Of a stretch of DNA of 64,000 nucleotides, positions 47,185-59,330 are shown piece after piece. This stretch comes from Solanum dulcamara (taxonomy: Eukaryota; Streptophyta; Magnoliopsida; Solanales; Solanaceae), in assembly GCF_947179165.1 (NCBI RefSeq), contig NC_077245.1, positions 12,122,740-12,186,739 on the forward strand. The letters are read 5' to 3'. The notes beneath the pieces are model-generated. The model was given only the letters and a program-made list of their open reading frames with translations, was not told the DNA's origin and ran no database searches. Numbering within the stretch: position 1 is the stretch's first letter; each line of letters begins with the position of its first letter. Position numbers and translations under genes: made by a program.

Positions 47185-50100
47185 TCACACAAGATCCATT
47201 CCATTCAACACAACGCCAACTTCACCATTAACTCGGTCATTATGCCCATTGATTTTAACAACGACGTCGTCAATGTCGCCGTATTTTTGAAAGATCACTT
47301 GGCGTATCTTAGCTTCATTAACAGTTTTGATTGTTATCATAGGTTCTGAGATGAAATACTCTTCCACCCTTCTAAATTCATTCGCCGGATAGGGGTGTAG
47401 CCGGTCTTGTGGACCACTCGGAACCTTGGCTGGAAAGTAACGGGCCGAGAGAATGAGATCGACAACAGATGGAGGCTGGTCAGCTGGAGGCAGAGCAGCA
47501 ACTCAAGCTTCAACCGAAGCAACACCAACTGCGGCCTGCTCGGCGGTAAGAGGAACAGAAGCTCCGGCCGAAGCAACCTGTCACACCCCGATCTTAATAG
47601 GGTGTGATGGGCACCCGACCCCATGCTCGGAGCTGAGCGAACCCGCTACCTCATATTACATACTTAATCTCTTTAGACTTTTACATCAATAAGAAATGAA
47701 AAGCATAACTAAGCTACTCGAATTATTTTATTTTTTCCAAAATCTATCATCCCATAAAACTCATAACATACGACATAATAACATGTCGACTGGTGACGCC
47801 GCTTACAAAGCTGACACTCTATACCCACAACTCTGTCTGCAAAGTCTCTAACTTCGAATGAAACATCATAGCGCTTATAATCTGACTCGGCAGCACTCCA
47901 GGAACAAGTGGAGTTGTTAACCCCACTGGAACATCTTCTATAATAGCTTCTATTCATCTGGGTGTACCTACGCGGCATGAAACTCAGCCCCCGAAGAAAA
48001 AGGGGGTCAGTACGAGCTTTGTACTGAGTATGTAAGTCATGAATAGTAACATAGTAAGGAATATAAATATGAATAATAACATGGTAGAAATATAGAACAT
48101 ATCACGAGGTAGAGAAGTAACTTGTACATATGAGTGTCTTTTAAGCCGAATGTCATGCATGCTTGTCTTATCTTTAAAAACATTTCTTTTTCATATACAT
48201 AGAAAATAAAAGTCATATCACCGAACAACGTCGGCTCGCCCACATATGTCCTGCGTTCGGACATCCCGCGTCCAGGATGAAAATTACTCCAACTGATCAG
48301 GTGGGAATGCGTCTATAGCGCCGCATATACACCTTCCCATATCCCCCATATACATATACATATACATATAGACAGCATGCACGAGAGCCCAACAAAAGTC
48401 GTATATTTATCGGAGTGACGGAAGGTCGGTAACCTCCGATTGTATTATAGACTAACCATGGTCGCTTTGTCTCACCTTGAAGGAACAATTATTATAGGAT
48501 GAGACTATCAACGAAAGATAATATTAAGAGAACGTAGAATAAGGTCACAATCTTATAAGGCGCCAAATCGTATACATATGCACATAGGATTAATTTTCAA
48601 GACTCATAGAATAATCGGAATGAGCTATGATTCAAAAATCAGGACAAGAGTCATGTCATGTACCTTTCAAAAATTACCATGGATTATATCACAATAAAAC
48701 TTTTGGAATCATATACACATATCTAAGAACGAAAAAATATCCTTTGGAAACTCAAGAAAATTGGCCATCCTAGTGACTCTACGAATAAGACTTCCTTGAA
48801 ATTGTATAAAATGTCATATACTTGTTTCATAAAAATCATGCCAAAAAGAAAGGGTAGCTCTATATACTTATGTCAAAACATGCCAAGAGAAAGAAGGGTA
48901 AACCTTACATACTTATGCCAAAGACATGCCAAAAGAAGGAACGGTTAGCTTTACATACCTGTGCCGCGCCTTACTAGCTACGCTTATGTGTCCAACTTGT
49001 TTTTCTACATTCAAGAGAGTTGACATAGTCATTAGATTCACCACCATATACTTGTCTTAATCCTTCAAACAAATTAATTTCTAATCTGCCGAAATTTCGG
49101 TAGCATCTCCCCTATAAATACACCATCTCCGAGATCTCAACTCGGCCACCATGTCAACAATCATATCAACAACAACAACCAGCAGTATATATATAATCAA
49201 ATCACCTCAACTTTACACAACACAAGCTCCAAACAACTAGAATAAACTACGATACCAAAATAGAGTTTTTAACCTTTATTTCATAAAATCTTTAACCATA
49301 CCAAACGGGGGGTCGTGTGGCTGAAACCAGCAACACCCACACCCTTTTTAAAACACTTTAAAGCCCTGCAACACGAAACTCAACCAGCTGCAACCGCAGC
49401 ACCACAACGACAACACACTACGCGACTTCGATTTAACTACTACGACTTACATTTAGTTGTTTCTAACATCAAGCATCCTTATACATTTTCTCTACTTCCA
49501 TCCATATTTAGGACATGTAATACACCTCATAACAACATCATAAACTCAAATTTGAAAGGAGAGACCTTACCTTTCCCGAAACTCGCCAAAACTTGCCTCG
49601 GAAGCTCTCCTAGCGCGGCTAGAACTTTGGGACTGCTTGGTAACGTTTTTGGGCTGCTCCAAACCATACATTTACATTACCAATACCTTCATAACATCTT
49701 GGTATACCCTAGATAATTAATTTACAAAGCGAAATCGGAGACTTACCTCTTTTTCTCCCCCAAAACCGAGCTCTCTCTCTCTAGCTTCAAATTTCTCTTC
49801 TCTTCTTCCTCTTGAATTTTCTAGAATTCTCTTGGGATAAGAATGACCCTAATGAGTCATAAGACACACACATATATATAAATATCTTCCATCACTTATC
49901 CATATTTGAAAATAAGTCCCTCAAATATGAATATAGACACATGACCCCTTCTCCATTTTTTTTTCTAGAACTTTCTTTAACAAATAAAGATGACTTAATT
50001 GTCTTGTCATGTACACTTTGGTTCATATATATTCATCACATGTCCATAAAAAAGTACACCCCTACATGATTTTTCTTGAACACTTTGGTATTTCAAGAAC

Positions 50101-50460
50101 ATTCTTGAACACTTTGTGAAATTTCCGTTTTACCCCTAACCTTCCACAATATTACCATAGGCTACTTTGCGAATTTTCTTTTTTGCCCTTTGCCTTTCCC
50201 AATATTTCCAAACTATTAATGTTCATAAATAATATTCATAATCAACTTGTACATTAAAATAAATTTTTGGAAGATGGTCATTTCCTTCAATTTACCACGG
50301 CTACTTTAAAATATTCAACCGTATAAAATACGGGATATAACACAACCGCCAGAGGATAATTCTTGAGAACTGCATCAGCTTTACTAGGGTTGTGTGCTCC
50401 TAACAGTTTCTTAATTTGGCAGAGCAGATCGGAATATCGAATAAACAATTTCCTATCCAT
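47185..50460 (-). pseudogene. Small host gene of unknown function, split by a solo LTR
   Basis: The minus-strand start codon is at 50458-50460 and the stop is TGA at 47185-47187. Leaving out the LTR and one target copy, the two parts (50460-50343 and 47573-47185) total 507 nt in one frame, 168 codons. It begins MDRKLFIRYSDLLCQIKKLL, has an Ala-rich middle (about residues 38-70), then VVDLILSARYFPAKVPSGPQ and a C-terminal half with YFISEPMITIKTVNEAKIRQ and YGDIDDVVVKINGH. One in-frame TGA lies in the Ala-rich part (about codon 63). I do not recognise the family. The C-terminal part looks like a compact alpha/beta fold. A TATA box lies upstream. Confidence 0.7.
47579..50342 (-). mobile_element. 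Solo LTR, 2764 bp, with CAACC target duplications
   Basis: The plus-strand ends are TGTCACACCCCGATC (47579) and GGGATATAACA (50342), so the LTR on its own strand starts TGTTATATCCCG and ends GGGGTGTGACA. It is flanked by CAACC at 47574-47578 and 50343-50347. No gag or pol is inside, so it is a single LTR left by LTR-LTR recombination or a direct single-LTR state. The end style is like Tekay-group LTRs. A CATATA microsatellite sits at 48349-48369. Confidence 0.93.
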
Positions 50461-50518
50461 TGTTGATTAGTTAGTGGATTTTTCGTTTGGTATGCAGATT
50501 TGTGAGAAGATGATGCCT

Positions 50519-50528
50519 CATTTATAAG
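50519..50528 (-). promoter_or_regulatory. TATA box of the split host gene
   Basis: On the minus strand CTTATAAATG lies about 60 bases upstream of the ATG at 50460. The leader between them is free of stops that matter and CA-rich, as in plant promoters. Confidence 0.5.
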
Positions 50529-50534
50529 AATTCT

Positions 50535-53005
50535 CAAGATGGAGTAATGAAATAAGGGGGGAAATGGAAGCACGCAGATCAACATAGACATACATGATTG
50601 AAATAGTCAGTCTCAAATAGACGGACAGGATGAGATGAATTTTAAAATGAAACTATTGACATGGATTGCCAGCATGGTAGTCCACTAACTCATTTCAGGG
50701 AAAAAATGGAACGATGATTCAACAGTTAGGATTATTAACAATGAACTGATGGATTAAACGAAAGTTTTGCCAACCACAGTCCAAGAATTTTTTAACAAAA
50801 ATTGAAAGCGAAAATGGGCAAAAAAAATTGTAATTAAAAAGGTGATATTTTAAAAAAATAGTTGAACACAATTTAGACTGCATCAAATCTGATGAAAAAG
50901 TTTGTTTTAAAAAAAATTGGGGGCAACAGAGGGAGAATAGTAGTAAAGAATACCCGAGTGAAATTGAATTAAAAAAGAGCAACTAAAATAAAATTAAGCT
51001 CAACATTGGACCAGTAAACAAGAGTGTGGCTGAGGGTCTTCTCCATGAGAGTCACTAACAAACTGAAATCAAGAACTTAAATTGAAATTAAGAAAAAGAT
51101 TGGAAAATATCTGGAACAAAATCAAGATTGGTAATATGTAGTGTTATGTCAAAAAAAGAAGGTTTAAAATCGATTTCAACTTTCTTAGAGAAAAAATTAA
51201 TTTTAGAAAAGAGACATCATTTAATTTTAAAAAAAATTAAGAAAATTTAATTTAAAAAACTTTTAACAGATTAAGCCTGAAAACTTTAGAGAAAAGAGTA
51301 AGGGTTCAAATTTCCACTTTGAGAAGGTGTTAGCACTCAAAGTAGCTGCTAACACGCGGTTGTCCGACGATTTAAAAAATATGTGACTAACTTTGAGAAA
51401 ATATTAAAGACATTTTAATTATTTAAAAGAAATACTAACTTAAAATACTTAGAATAATTTATAAAGGGAGTAAACTTATCGAAATTGACTAAGTAAAAAA
51501 AAAGAAAAGAAAAATTAAAAATTTATCTGAGGAAAAGCAATAAACTCAGAGTATTTTAAATAAATTAAGAGTGATTAAAACTTGACTAAAATATGATTAA
51601 GTAAGAAAAAATACTTGAATTATTTCTAAAAGATAATAACTTGACAATTTTAAAAACAAGTAAAAGATTTTAGATCAAATATTTGAATAAATAAAGATAG
51701 AGAGTCAATAAATCTAAATGCACTCTCATAAAAGAAATTAGTTCCTCTTTTAGGGGATTTAATTAGACTAATGTAAAATTAGAGTTAGAATTAACAAATA
51801 TTCAATCACAAGAATAAACAATTAAATAGGCCAAATAATAAGTTTAGGCTTCTTGCCCAAACTCAAACTGTTGGGCCATAGGCCTATTCCTCAATCCTGT
51901 CCTAATTTCTAATAAGAAGGTAATTGCTGCATCATTTGGGTCTTTGGCCCATTTTTTGTTCCTGTATCACTAAATACATATATTGTATATCCGTGTATCC
52001 AGTCCATTTACACTTGCATTTTTGACTTTCGAGACTTATACATCGGCTTTCCAGCCATTCGAACAAGATGGGGTGACTCGAAACTCGAAGCTATGCAAGG
52101 AGGAGTCCAAGATGAACTCGTTCAGGATTTTTCATGCATAAAAAAATAATGAAAAATTAGGAAAATTTCAACAAAATTTAAACAACTAAATATTTTAAAA
52201 TTAGACAAGACACAAGAAAAGGAATAGAAAAAATAAATGTAAAAGTGAATTTGCAGTAACTTAATTCTTTATCAAACTGAAATTTCAAACTCATTCCCCA
52301 AGTAGTCATATACATAGTAAGCATCAAAGAGATTTTAACACTAAAGTTCTTACCAATATCACATTAAAGATTAATGGACCAAAATATTATTATTATTATT
52401 TAAAACAAAAGTGACACATTTTTTAATATTTCATATTAAAATTAGCCTAATTGATACAAAAAAACATTGAAAAATGGAAAGAAAAAAAAGATAATCATCC
52501 ATTAAAATGAAGCAAAAGAAAATGTAAGGATAAACAAGAAACTCATACATGATCAAAATTTCTTTAATCCAACATATATCATTCAAATGAAAAAAAAAAA
52601 AAAAGAAAAGAAGAAGGAACTATTCAATAAATAGTTAACTTAAATAACACATAGAACTTAAGCTATGAAATAGATGACTAAAACGAACGAAAGTTAAAAA
52701 ATGGAAAAAATTACCTTATTCGGAGTAGCAACTAAGACGACAAATTTGAAGGCGATGAACTCCTCAAACCCACCAAGAAATGAGCAAAATAACTAAAAAA
52801 AAATTGAAAATCTGAGGCTCAAATCTTTTTGGGTTTGATTTCTAATAAAACTATTTTCCAATCTTCAAATTCAACTCTCTGTCCGCTCTTTTTACGTATT
52901 CCGATTTTTCTCTTTTATTTTTTTTTCTTCCTCTTTACAGTGAAGACGGTGGGGGAATTTATAGAAAAAATTAGGTCAAAAGAGGGGGAAAACGGGATGA
53001 AATTT
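50535..53005. other. AT-rich intergenic DNA, nothing firmly recognised
   Basis: There are no long frames with known domains. A patch at 51290-51370 (TGTTAGCACTCAAAGTAGCT, AACACGCGGTTGTCCGACG) and one at 51990-52130 are less AT-rich and may be old element remains. They could not be assigned. Confidence 0.5.
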
Positions 53006-54935
53006 TGTAACGACCCATTAGGTCATTTTGAGTACGAGAGCTTTCTATTTCATAAAAGACTCAATTCGTAAATTTTTAATGGGTATTTTGGACTATTTGA
53101 TAAGTACGGTTATTTATTTAAGGGATAAGTTTAGATAACTAATTTGGTTGATGGGTTAAATTTATAATTTATTTATTACCCTATACCACTTTATTTATTA
53201 AAATAAGATAAGGGTATCTGTCACTTTTAATACATAAGAATTTTAGGAAAAGAAATTAGGGTGAGAGAACAAACCTTGTGCGGCATCACGAGAAAGAACG
53301 ACCCTGCAGGTAAAAATACTTTCGAAAAACTATGAAATTTTTCCTTAGATGTTGATAACTATAATGGGTCACTTTCATAATGTTATTTGTATAGAAATAG
53401 TGAAGTTTCACTTTGAGAAGCTGTTGCAATTGGCCATTAGGCATAGCCACAAGTTTGACTTGTAATCATGACAATAATGATGGCATACTGATTAAGGATA
53501 ATGATTAATATAATATTGGATAGTATTTAGGAGTATAAGATGCGTGGTTATTTTGTTTCCCTAGTCCACGCTGCTGGCTTGTTGCTTTAATGGTAATTTA
53601 GGGTTTTCGTTCTGTTCCTTTCTTGTTATAGCTACATTATAATTCAAGTTTTGGCATAATGAAATAGGTAATTAAATATTAGGTGTATTGTATTATATGA
53701 ATATCATTAGGTGAGTTTTGGATCTAGGCTAGACATATAGTAATATTGGTGTCTAAGGATTGGTTTGCTTACGAATATTGTATACTTGATAGATTGAAAA
53801 CATTTTGAGGCATTGAGGAAAGCAAAAGCATTGGAGAATTAGCTTGCTTGACTTCGGTTCTTTGGTTGAGGTAGGTTATGATTTATTCTATATCATAGAT
53901 AGACTCTTAATAGTGGTTGATAGTCATTGAGTAATGTGTGAAATTTACTATACATTTAATTGTTGTGGTTTGAATGATTGATATGTTGTTGTGATTGGTC
54001 TGAAATTCCAAGACCGTGGAATTCATAATCTTGAACTTTTCTTATCAAAAATAGTGTCTTGATTAAAAAAGGCTTGATGAAATATTGTTAATAAAGTGGA
54101 ATGTGATAACAAAGAATGATAAATTAATTACATTTGGATAGGGTGTCACATTCCGAAATGGTATATATTGTATCGGGTGTTAAAAGCTGACATGATATTA
54201 TTGGATCAGGTGCCACATTCCGATATGGTAATATTAAAGGAAAATATATTAAAAAGACTTAATACTACCCAATCTCAAATAACTCATTTCTCAAAAGACC
54301 GGGGTGTGGAGGCTTGGGTCCTCATGTATACTTTTGATATTGTTGACTGATTGTGTAATGGTTCATTGTGTTGTTACTTGATCTTGAGCTTGTTGGTTGC
54401 CACATGTTAAGTGTTATCGTTGATTTTCCGTTATTACTTTATGCATATTGATTTCTATTTTGAGTCGGCCAATGATACCTACTCAGTACATATTATCCTG
54501 TACTAACCCCTACTTGTATTTTTCTTTATTTTATTTTGTGGAGTGCAGCGGGTATTCCATAGACTTCGATTAGAGCTCAGCTCTAGCCAGTGTTCAGCAC
54601 ATCAGGTTCCAGGGTGAGCTATTCATTCTACCTCGTGTTGGGTTCTATCGGGCATGACATGATGTCCTTAGTTTTCGGACACATTAAGTTATTTATTTAT
54701 TCTAGTGTTTGATATTTTCAGACTTAGTATTTTAGAATTTGATGTCCTTGAAGTGATGACTTTCAGGTTTTGGGAAAACGTATCTAATAGACTTTAGTGG
54801 TTTTATTATCTCTTACTCTCATAAATTGAGGTTCCGCGTTATTGTCATATTTTATAAATTAGGTTTTTATCATTGGTTCTCCCACCGAGAAGGTTAAGTT
54901 TGGGTGCCACTCATGACCCATTTTGGTTCGTGACA
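53006..54935 (+). repeat. 5' LTR of element D
   Basis: It starts TGTAACGACCCATTAGG and ends TTCGTGACA, 1930 bp. It is related to LTR A in its first 200 bases (TGTAA.GA.CC..TAGGT, AGATAACTAAT, ACTTTTA.ACA). A tandem array of the CACATTCCGA type is at 54135-54235. The flank before it is AATTT, with a weak match (TATTT) after 58394. Confidence 0.88.
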
Positions 54936-54939
54936 AACT

Positions 54940-54951
54940 TAGTATCAGAGC
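54940..54951 (+). other. Primer binding site of element D
   Basis: TAGTATCAGAGC lies four bases after the LTR end. One change separates it from TGGTATCAGAGC, the initiator-Met tRNA complement. Confidence 0.7.
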
Positions 54952-55149
54952 TTTAGGTTTGGTAATCGCATCACACAAGGACAGGTCTAGTAGAGTCTTG
55001 CGAAATGGTACGAGGACGCCTTTACTTTTCTTCGAGAGGCTATGGGACTCTAGAAAAACTTCATTCCTTCTTTCTTCGTGCTATTACTTGAATACAATTA
55101 GTATCTAGGTGATACAAATTGGTATCTGACCTTCTTCACTTTATTTTAC

Positions 55150-56620
55150 AGATGGTTAGAACTAGAGCAATAACAACACCTGAGCCAGCATTGGGGTTGT
55201 AGCCAGAGGAGAAGTAGCAACGAGAGGTCGTGGTAGAGGTCGCGGGAGAAAGACCACCAGGGGAAGGGGCTAGGCAGTTGGGCCAGCAAGGGAAAGAGCA
55301 GCGACCCCTCCACCGGCTAATGAGGTAGCTAAAGAGGATGTTGAGGTGGAGGATGAGCAGGTTCACGAGAGATAAGCACCACCTCAGCCTACTCCAAAGA
55401 TGATCCACCAGGTTCTCACCTATCTCAGTGGGTTATCCGATCAGGGACAAGCTCCCCCAGAACCTCATATTCCAGGAGTTCAACATGTAGCTGTTGTGGC
55501 TCCCCACATGACTGCATCCATGGGAATAAGCATATTTCCTCAAATGACTATTAGGCTGGTAATGACTAGTGACCAGCATGATCTCTTTGTTAAGTTCTTG
55601 AAGTTGAAACCCCAGTCTTCAGGGGTACTGAATCTGAGGATTCCTATGATTTCCTTATTGATTGTCATGAGTTGCTTCATAAGATGGATATAGTAGAGCG
55701 ATTTGGTATTGAGTTTGTGACATACCAGTTTCAGGGAGACGCTAAAATATGATGGCGGTCTCATGTGGAGTGCCGAACAGCAGAGGCACTACCTATGACT
55801 TGGGCAGCTTTTTCTGACTGTTTCATGGAGAAGTATATTCCCTGGACCTTGAGGAATAGGAGGAGAGATGAGTTCCTGAATATAGAGCAAGGGAGGATGT
55901 CCGTTGCCACCTATGAGGCCAAGTTTCGTGCCTTAGCCAAATATACTACTCAGCTTTGCTTCAGTTCAGAAGAGAGTATTCACCGTTTTGTGAAGGGATT
56001 AAAGCCAGATTTATGGATTCCAGCCTTACAAATGGCTTCTTCAGAATTTTTATTTTAGAAAGTGGTTGATTTTGTGATAGAGGTGGAGGGGTAAAGCCAG
56101 ATAACTTCTCTAAAGAGACAATGTTCAAGAAGTTTCGTAAGGGAGGTGAGTTTAGTGGTTCTTACTCCAGAGGACAGAGTTCTGGAGATTATTCGACCCA
56201 TCCAATTTAGTCTTCATTACAGGCTTCATATGGAAGTCCGTTAAAGACTAGTCAGCCCTTTTCTAATTTCGGGGGTTATCTTCAGTCTTCTTCGTCTTTA
56301 CAAAGACCCACTCTTGAACCTAAGAATTGTTACGGATATGATGAGCCTGGACATATCAGAAAATATTTTCCAAGGCAGAGTCAGGCTTGGCATGATCAGG
56401 GTTATAGAGCTCTAGTAGCTAGAGGTGGAGGCGACGGCTATGGTAGGGGTCATCATTCTAGAGGACGTAGTGGCCAAGGTCGTGGTGATCGCCAGTACAA
56501 CCAGGGTAATGGGCAGGTTAGAACTACTGGAGCACATCCCGATAAGGAAAATGGTCAGAAAGGCGACATAGCCCATTATTATACTTTCCCCGGGAGGTCA
56601 GAGGTAGAGGCATCCGATGT
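55150..56620 (+). pseudogene. gag pseudogene, element D
   Basis: An N-terminal Arg/Gly-rich region (about 55150-55380, RGRGRGR-like across stops) is followed by an open stretch 55400-55693. Then comes the capsid core in frame 55765-56058: MTWAAFSDCFMEKYIPWTLR, LNIEQGRMSVATYEAKFRAL and RFVKGLKPDLW. A zinc-knuckle remnant is visible near 56329 (CYGYDEPGHIRKYFP; the second and last Cys are replaced). Several stops break the frame. Confidence 0.85.
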
Positions 56621-57284
56621 TGTTATCACAGGTACTCTTCTGGTCTACGATAGCTTGGCTTTCGTATTGTTTGATCCTGGATCCACATTTTCTTATGTAT
56701 CTTCCGCATTTGTTGATGTACTCAATGTACATTGTGACTTACTTGACATGTCTATTCATGTTTCTACTCCTGTTGGTGAGTCTGTGATAGTTGAGAAAGT
56801 GTATAGGTCTTGCCTTGTGACTTTTGTGGGGAGCAGAACTTATGTAGATTTGATTATTTTGGAGATGGTTGACTTTGATGTAATCTTGGGTATGACTTGG
56901 CTTTCTCCAAATTTTGCTATCTTAGATTGCAATACTAAGACTGTGACATTAGCCAAGCCTGGGATGGATCAGTTGGTATGGGAGGGTGACTATCTTTCCT
57001 CCCCAGTTCGGATTATCTCTTTTCTTCGTGCTAAGAGGTTGGTGAGTAAGGGTTTTTTAGCCTTCCTAGAACATCTTAGGAATGATAGTTCTAAAGTGCC
57101 ATTGATTGAGTATATTTCGATAGTGCGTGAGTTTATGGATATTTTCCCCGCAGACTTACATGGTATGCCACTTGATAGAGATATAGATTTTTGTATCGAC
57201 CTGGAGTTCGGTACTCGCCCTATTTCTATTTCACCTTATAAAATGGCCCCGGCTGAGTTGAGGGAATTGAAGGCCCAACTTTAG
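56621..57284 (+). pseudogene. Protease and linker, element D
   Basis: The open frame 56655-57284 (209 codons) is the least damaged gypsy coding stretch here. It reads FVLFDPGSTFSYVSSAFVDV, with the catalytic DPGS-type site intact, and VDFDVILGMTWLSPNFAILD. The linker before RT ends [20 protein letters not shown] and LRELKAQL, then a TAG replacing Gln. Confidence 0.88.
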
Positions 57285-57457
57285 GAGTTGTTGGGTAAAG
57301 GTTTTATTAGACCGAGTGCCTCTCCTTGGGGTGCTCCAGTTTTATTTGTAAAGAAGAAGGATGGTAGCCTTCGTATGTGCATAGACTACAGGCAGCCGAA
57401 CAAGCTGACTATTAGAAATAGGTATCCCCTTCCTTGCATTGATGACTTATTCAATCA
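57285..57457 (+). pseudogene. Start of reverse transcriptase, element D
   Basis: It reads [20 protein letters not shown], then [20 protein letters not shown] and [11 protein letters not shown]. At about 57457 the RT is cut and LTR sequence begins. The catalytic Asp residues are absent. Confidence 0.88.
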
Positions 57458-58394
57458 TTTAATTTTTGTAGTCTGGATGGTTGATAAGTTGTTGTGATTG
57501 GTCTGAAATTCTAAGACCGTGGAATCCATAATCTTGAACTTGTCATATCAAAAATGGTGTCTTGAATAAAGAAGGCTTGATGAAATATTGTTAATAAAGT
57601 AGAATGTGATAACAAAGAATGATAAATTAATTACATTTGGATAGGGTGTCACATTTCGAAATGGTATATATTGGATCGGGTGTCAGAAGCCGACATGATA
57701 TTATTGGATCAGGTGCCACATTCCGATATGGTAATATTAAAGGAAAACATATTATAAAGACTTAATACTACCCAATCTCAAATAACACATTTCTCAAAAG
57801 ACCGGGGTGTGGAGGCTTGGGTCCTCATGTATACTTTTGATATTGTTGACTGATTGTGTAATGGTTCATTGTGTTGTTACTTGATCTTGAGCTTGTTGGT
57901 TTCCACATGTTAAGTGTTATTGAGTCGGCCAATGATACCTACTCACTACATGTTGTCCTGTACTGACCCCTACTTGTATTTTTCTTTGTTTTATTTTGTG
58001 GAGTGCAGCAGGTGTTCCATCGACTTCGATTGGACCTCAGCTCTAGCCAGTGTTCAGCACATCAAGTTACAGGGTGAGCTATTCATTCTAGCTCGTGTTT
58101 GGTTCTCTCGGGCATGGCATAATGTCCTTAGTTTTCGGACACATTAAGTTATTTATTTATTCTAGTGTTTGATATTTTCAGACTTAATATTTTAAAATTA
58201 GATGTTCCTGAAGTGATGACTTTCAGGTTTTGGGAAAACGTATCTAATAGACTTTAGTGGTTTATTATCTCTTACTCTAATAAATTGAGTTTCCGCGTAA
58301 TTGTCATATTTTATAAGTTGGGGTTGTATCGTGGATTCTCCCACTTAGGAGGTTAATTGTGGGTGTCACTCATGGCCGATTTTGGGTCGTGATA
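57458..58394 (+). repeat. 3' LTR of element D (left half deleted)
   Basis: It follows the 5' LTR from about 53962 (GTTGTTGTGATTGGTCTGAA) to the end, here TCGTGATA where the other LTR has TTCGTGACA. A 43-base segment present at about 54425-54468 is missing near 57921. The tandem array is at about 57640-57735. Confidence 0.85.
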
Positions 58395-59160
58395 TATTTT
58401 AGATAGAAATTAGAAATTTTGAAGATTTGAAATTCAAATTGTTTTCCGCGAGTCACGACATCAATCACGCGTAGAAGAACGCGGGAAATTGCTTTGTTGA
58501 AGAATTGTTCATTTTGTACTATGCATGTGTTTTTTTTGTGGCATTGGGTATTGTTGATGTGAAAAAGATGAAGGAATATTGAAAAAAGAGTGGGGTTGTT
58601 CGAAATAATGATGAGTTTGGTAGAGTGAAAAAGAGGAAAAGAAAAAGGGTGGGGTTAGGGAATAATGATGGGTTTGGTGGGGTGAATAAAGGAAAAGGAA
58701 AAGGAAAAGGGTGGGGTTGTAATGTTTGTGGGAATTAAAAAAAAAAGGAATTTAGGTGGAATTTTAATTTATGAAATGGCCAATTGATTACAAGTTTGCC
58801 CAAATTAGGTTTACGAGATAGTCAAATTAATTTAATTGTTAAATTCAGCTAAAAATTAAATACGATGAATTAACATTGATTAATTAACAAGCTTGTTAAT
58901 TCTAACAAAATAAACTTATTAGCTTAATTATGAATTAAAATATAAGCTATTAATTTACGAAGTAATTAATAAAAAAAAGTCTATTTTAGATTATTTTCGG
59001 ATATGTATAAAAGCTAATAATCATATACATAATTATATATAACTATATATATCATTCAAAAATTTTAAAAAAATGACAAAATTACTTTAAAATAACTGAA
59101 AAATATTTTTTTTGATCTAAAAAATAATTACTTTAGATTATTTAAAATTAAAAAAACTCG
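58395..59160. other. AT-rich intergenic DNA, nothing recognised
   Basis: A GGGTGGGGTT/GAAAAAG purine-rich patch (58570-58720) repeats the phrase AATGATG.GTTTGGT.G.GTGAA twice. No gene is seen. Confidence 0.5.
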
Positions 59161-59195
59161 ATTATTAATTTACGTTGTGAAGGATCAAAATTGTC

Positions 59196-59330
59196 AACAT
59201 ATAGCAAGAGAGGGAAAAGTGTAGCCTAACAAGAGGACTAGTGGCTCTCATATCTTAAACATACCTTAAATGAAATCGAGATTGGTAATATATAGTAAAA
59301 GAGAGAAAAGTGTACCCTAACAAGAAGGGA
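59196..59330 (+). repeat. Imperfect direct repeat, about 43 bp, 90 bp apart
   Basis: AACATATAGCAAGAGAGGGA with AAAGTGTAGCCTAACAAGAG (59196) returns as AATATATAGTAAAAGAGAGA with AAAGTGTACCCTAACAAGAA (59286). Confidence 0.6.

Larger units (their letters stand above)
53006..58394 (+). mobile_element. Ty3/gypsy LTR retrotransposon D (Tekay-type), large internal deletion
   Basis: The 5' LTR is at 53006-54935, followed by a PBS, gag (55150-56620), protease (56620-57100) and the start of RT (57250-57457). The sequence then jumps into the middle of the 3' LTR (57458-58394). The rest of RT, RNase H, integrase, chromodomain and the first half of the 3' LTR are missing. Confidence 0.9.

Noticed and set aside
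49315..49716. A 133-codon plus-strand frame inside the solo LTR
   Set aside because: LTRs rarely encode proteins, the frame is antisense to the LTR, and no domain is recognised.
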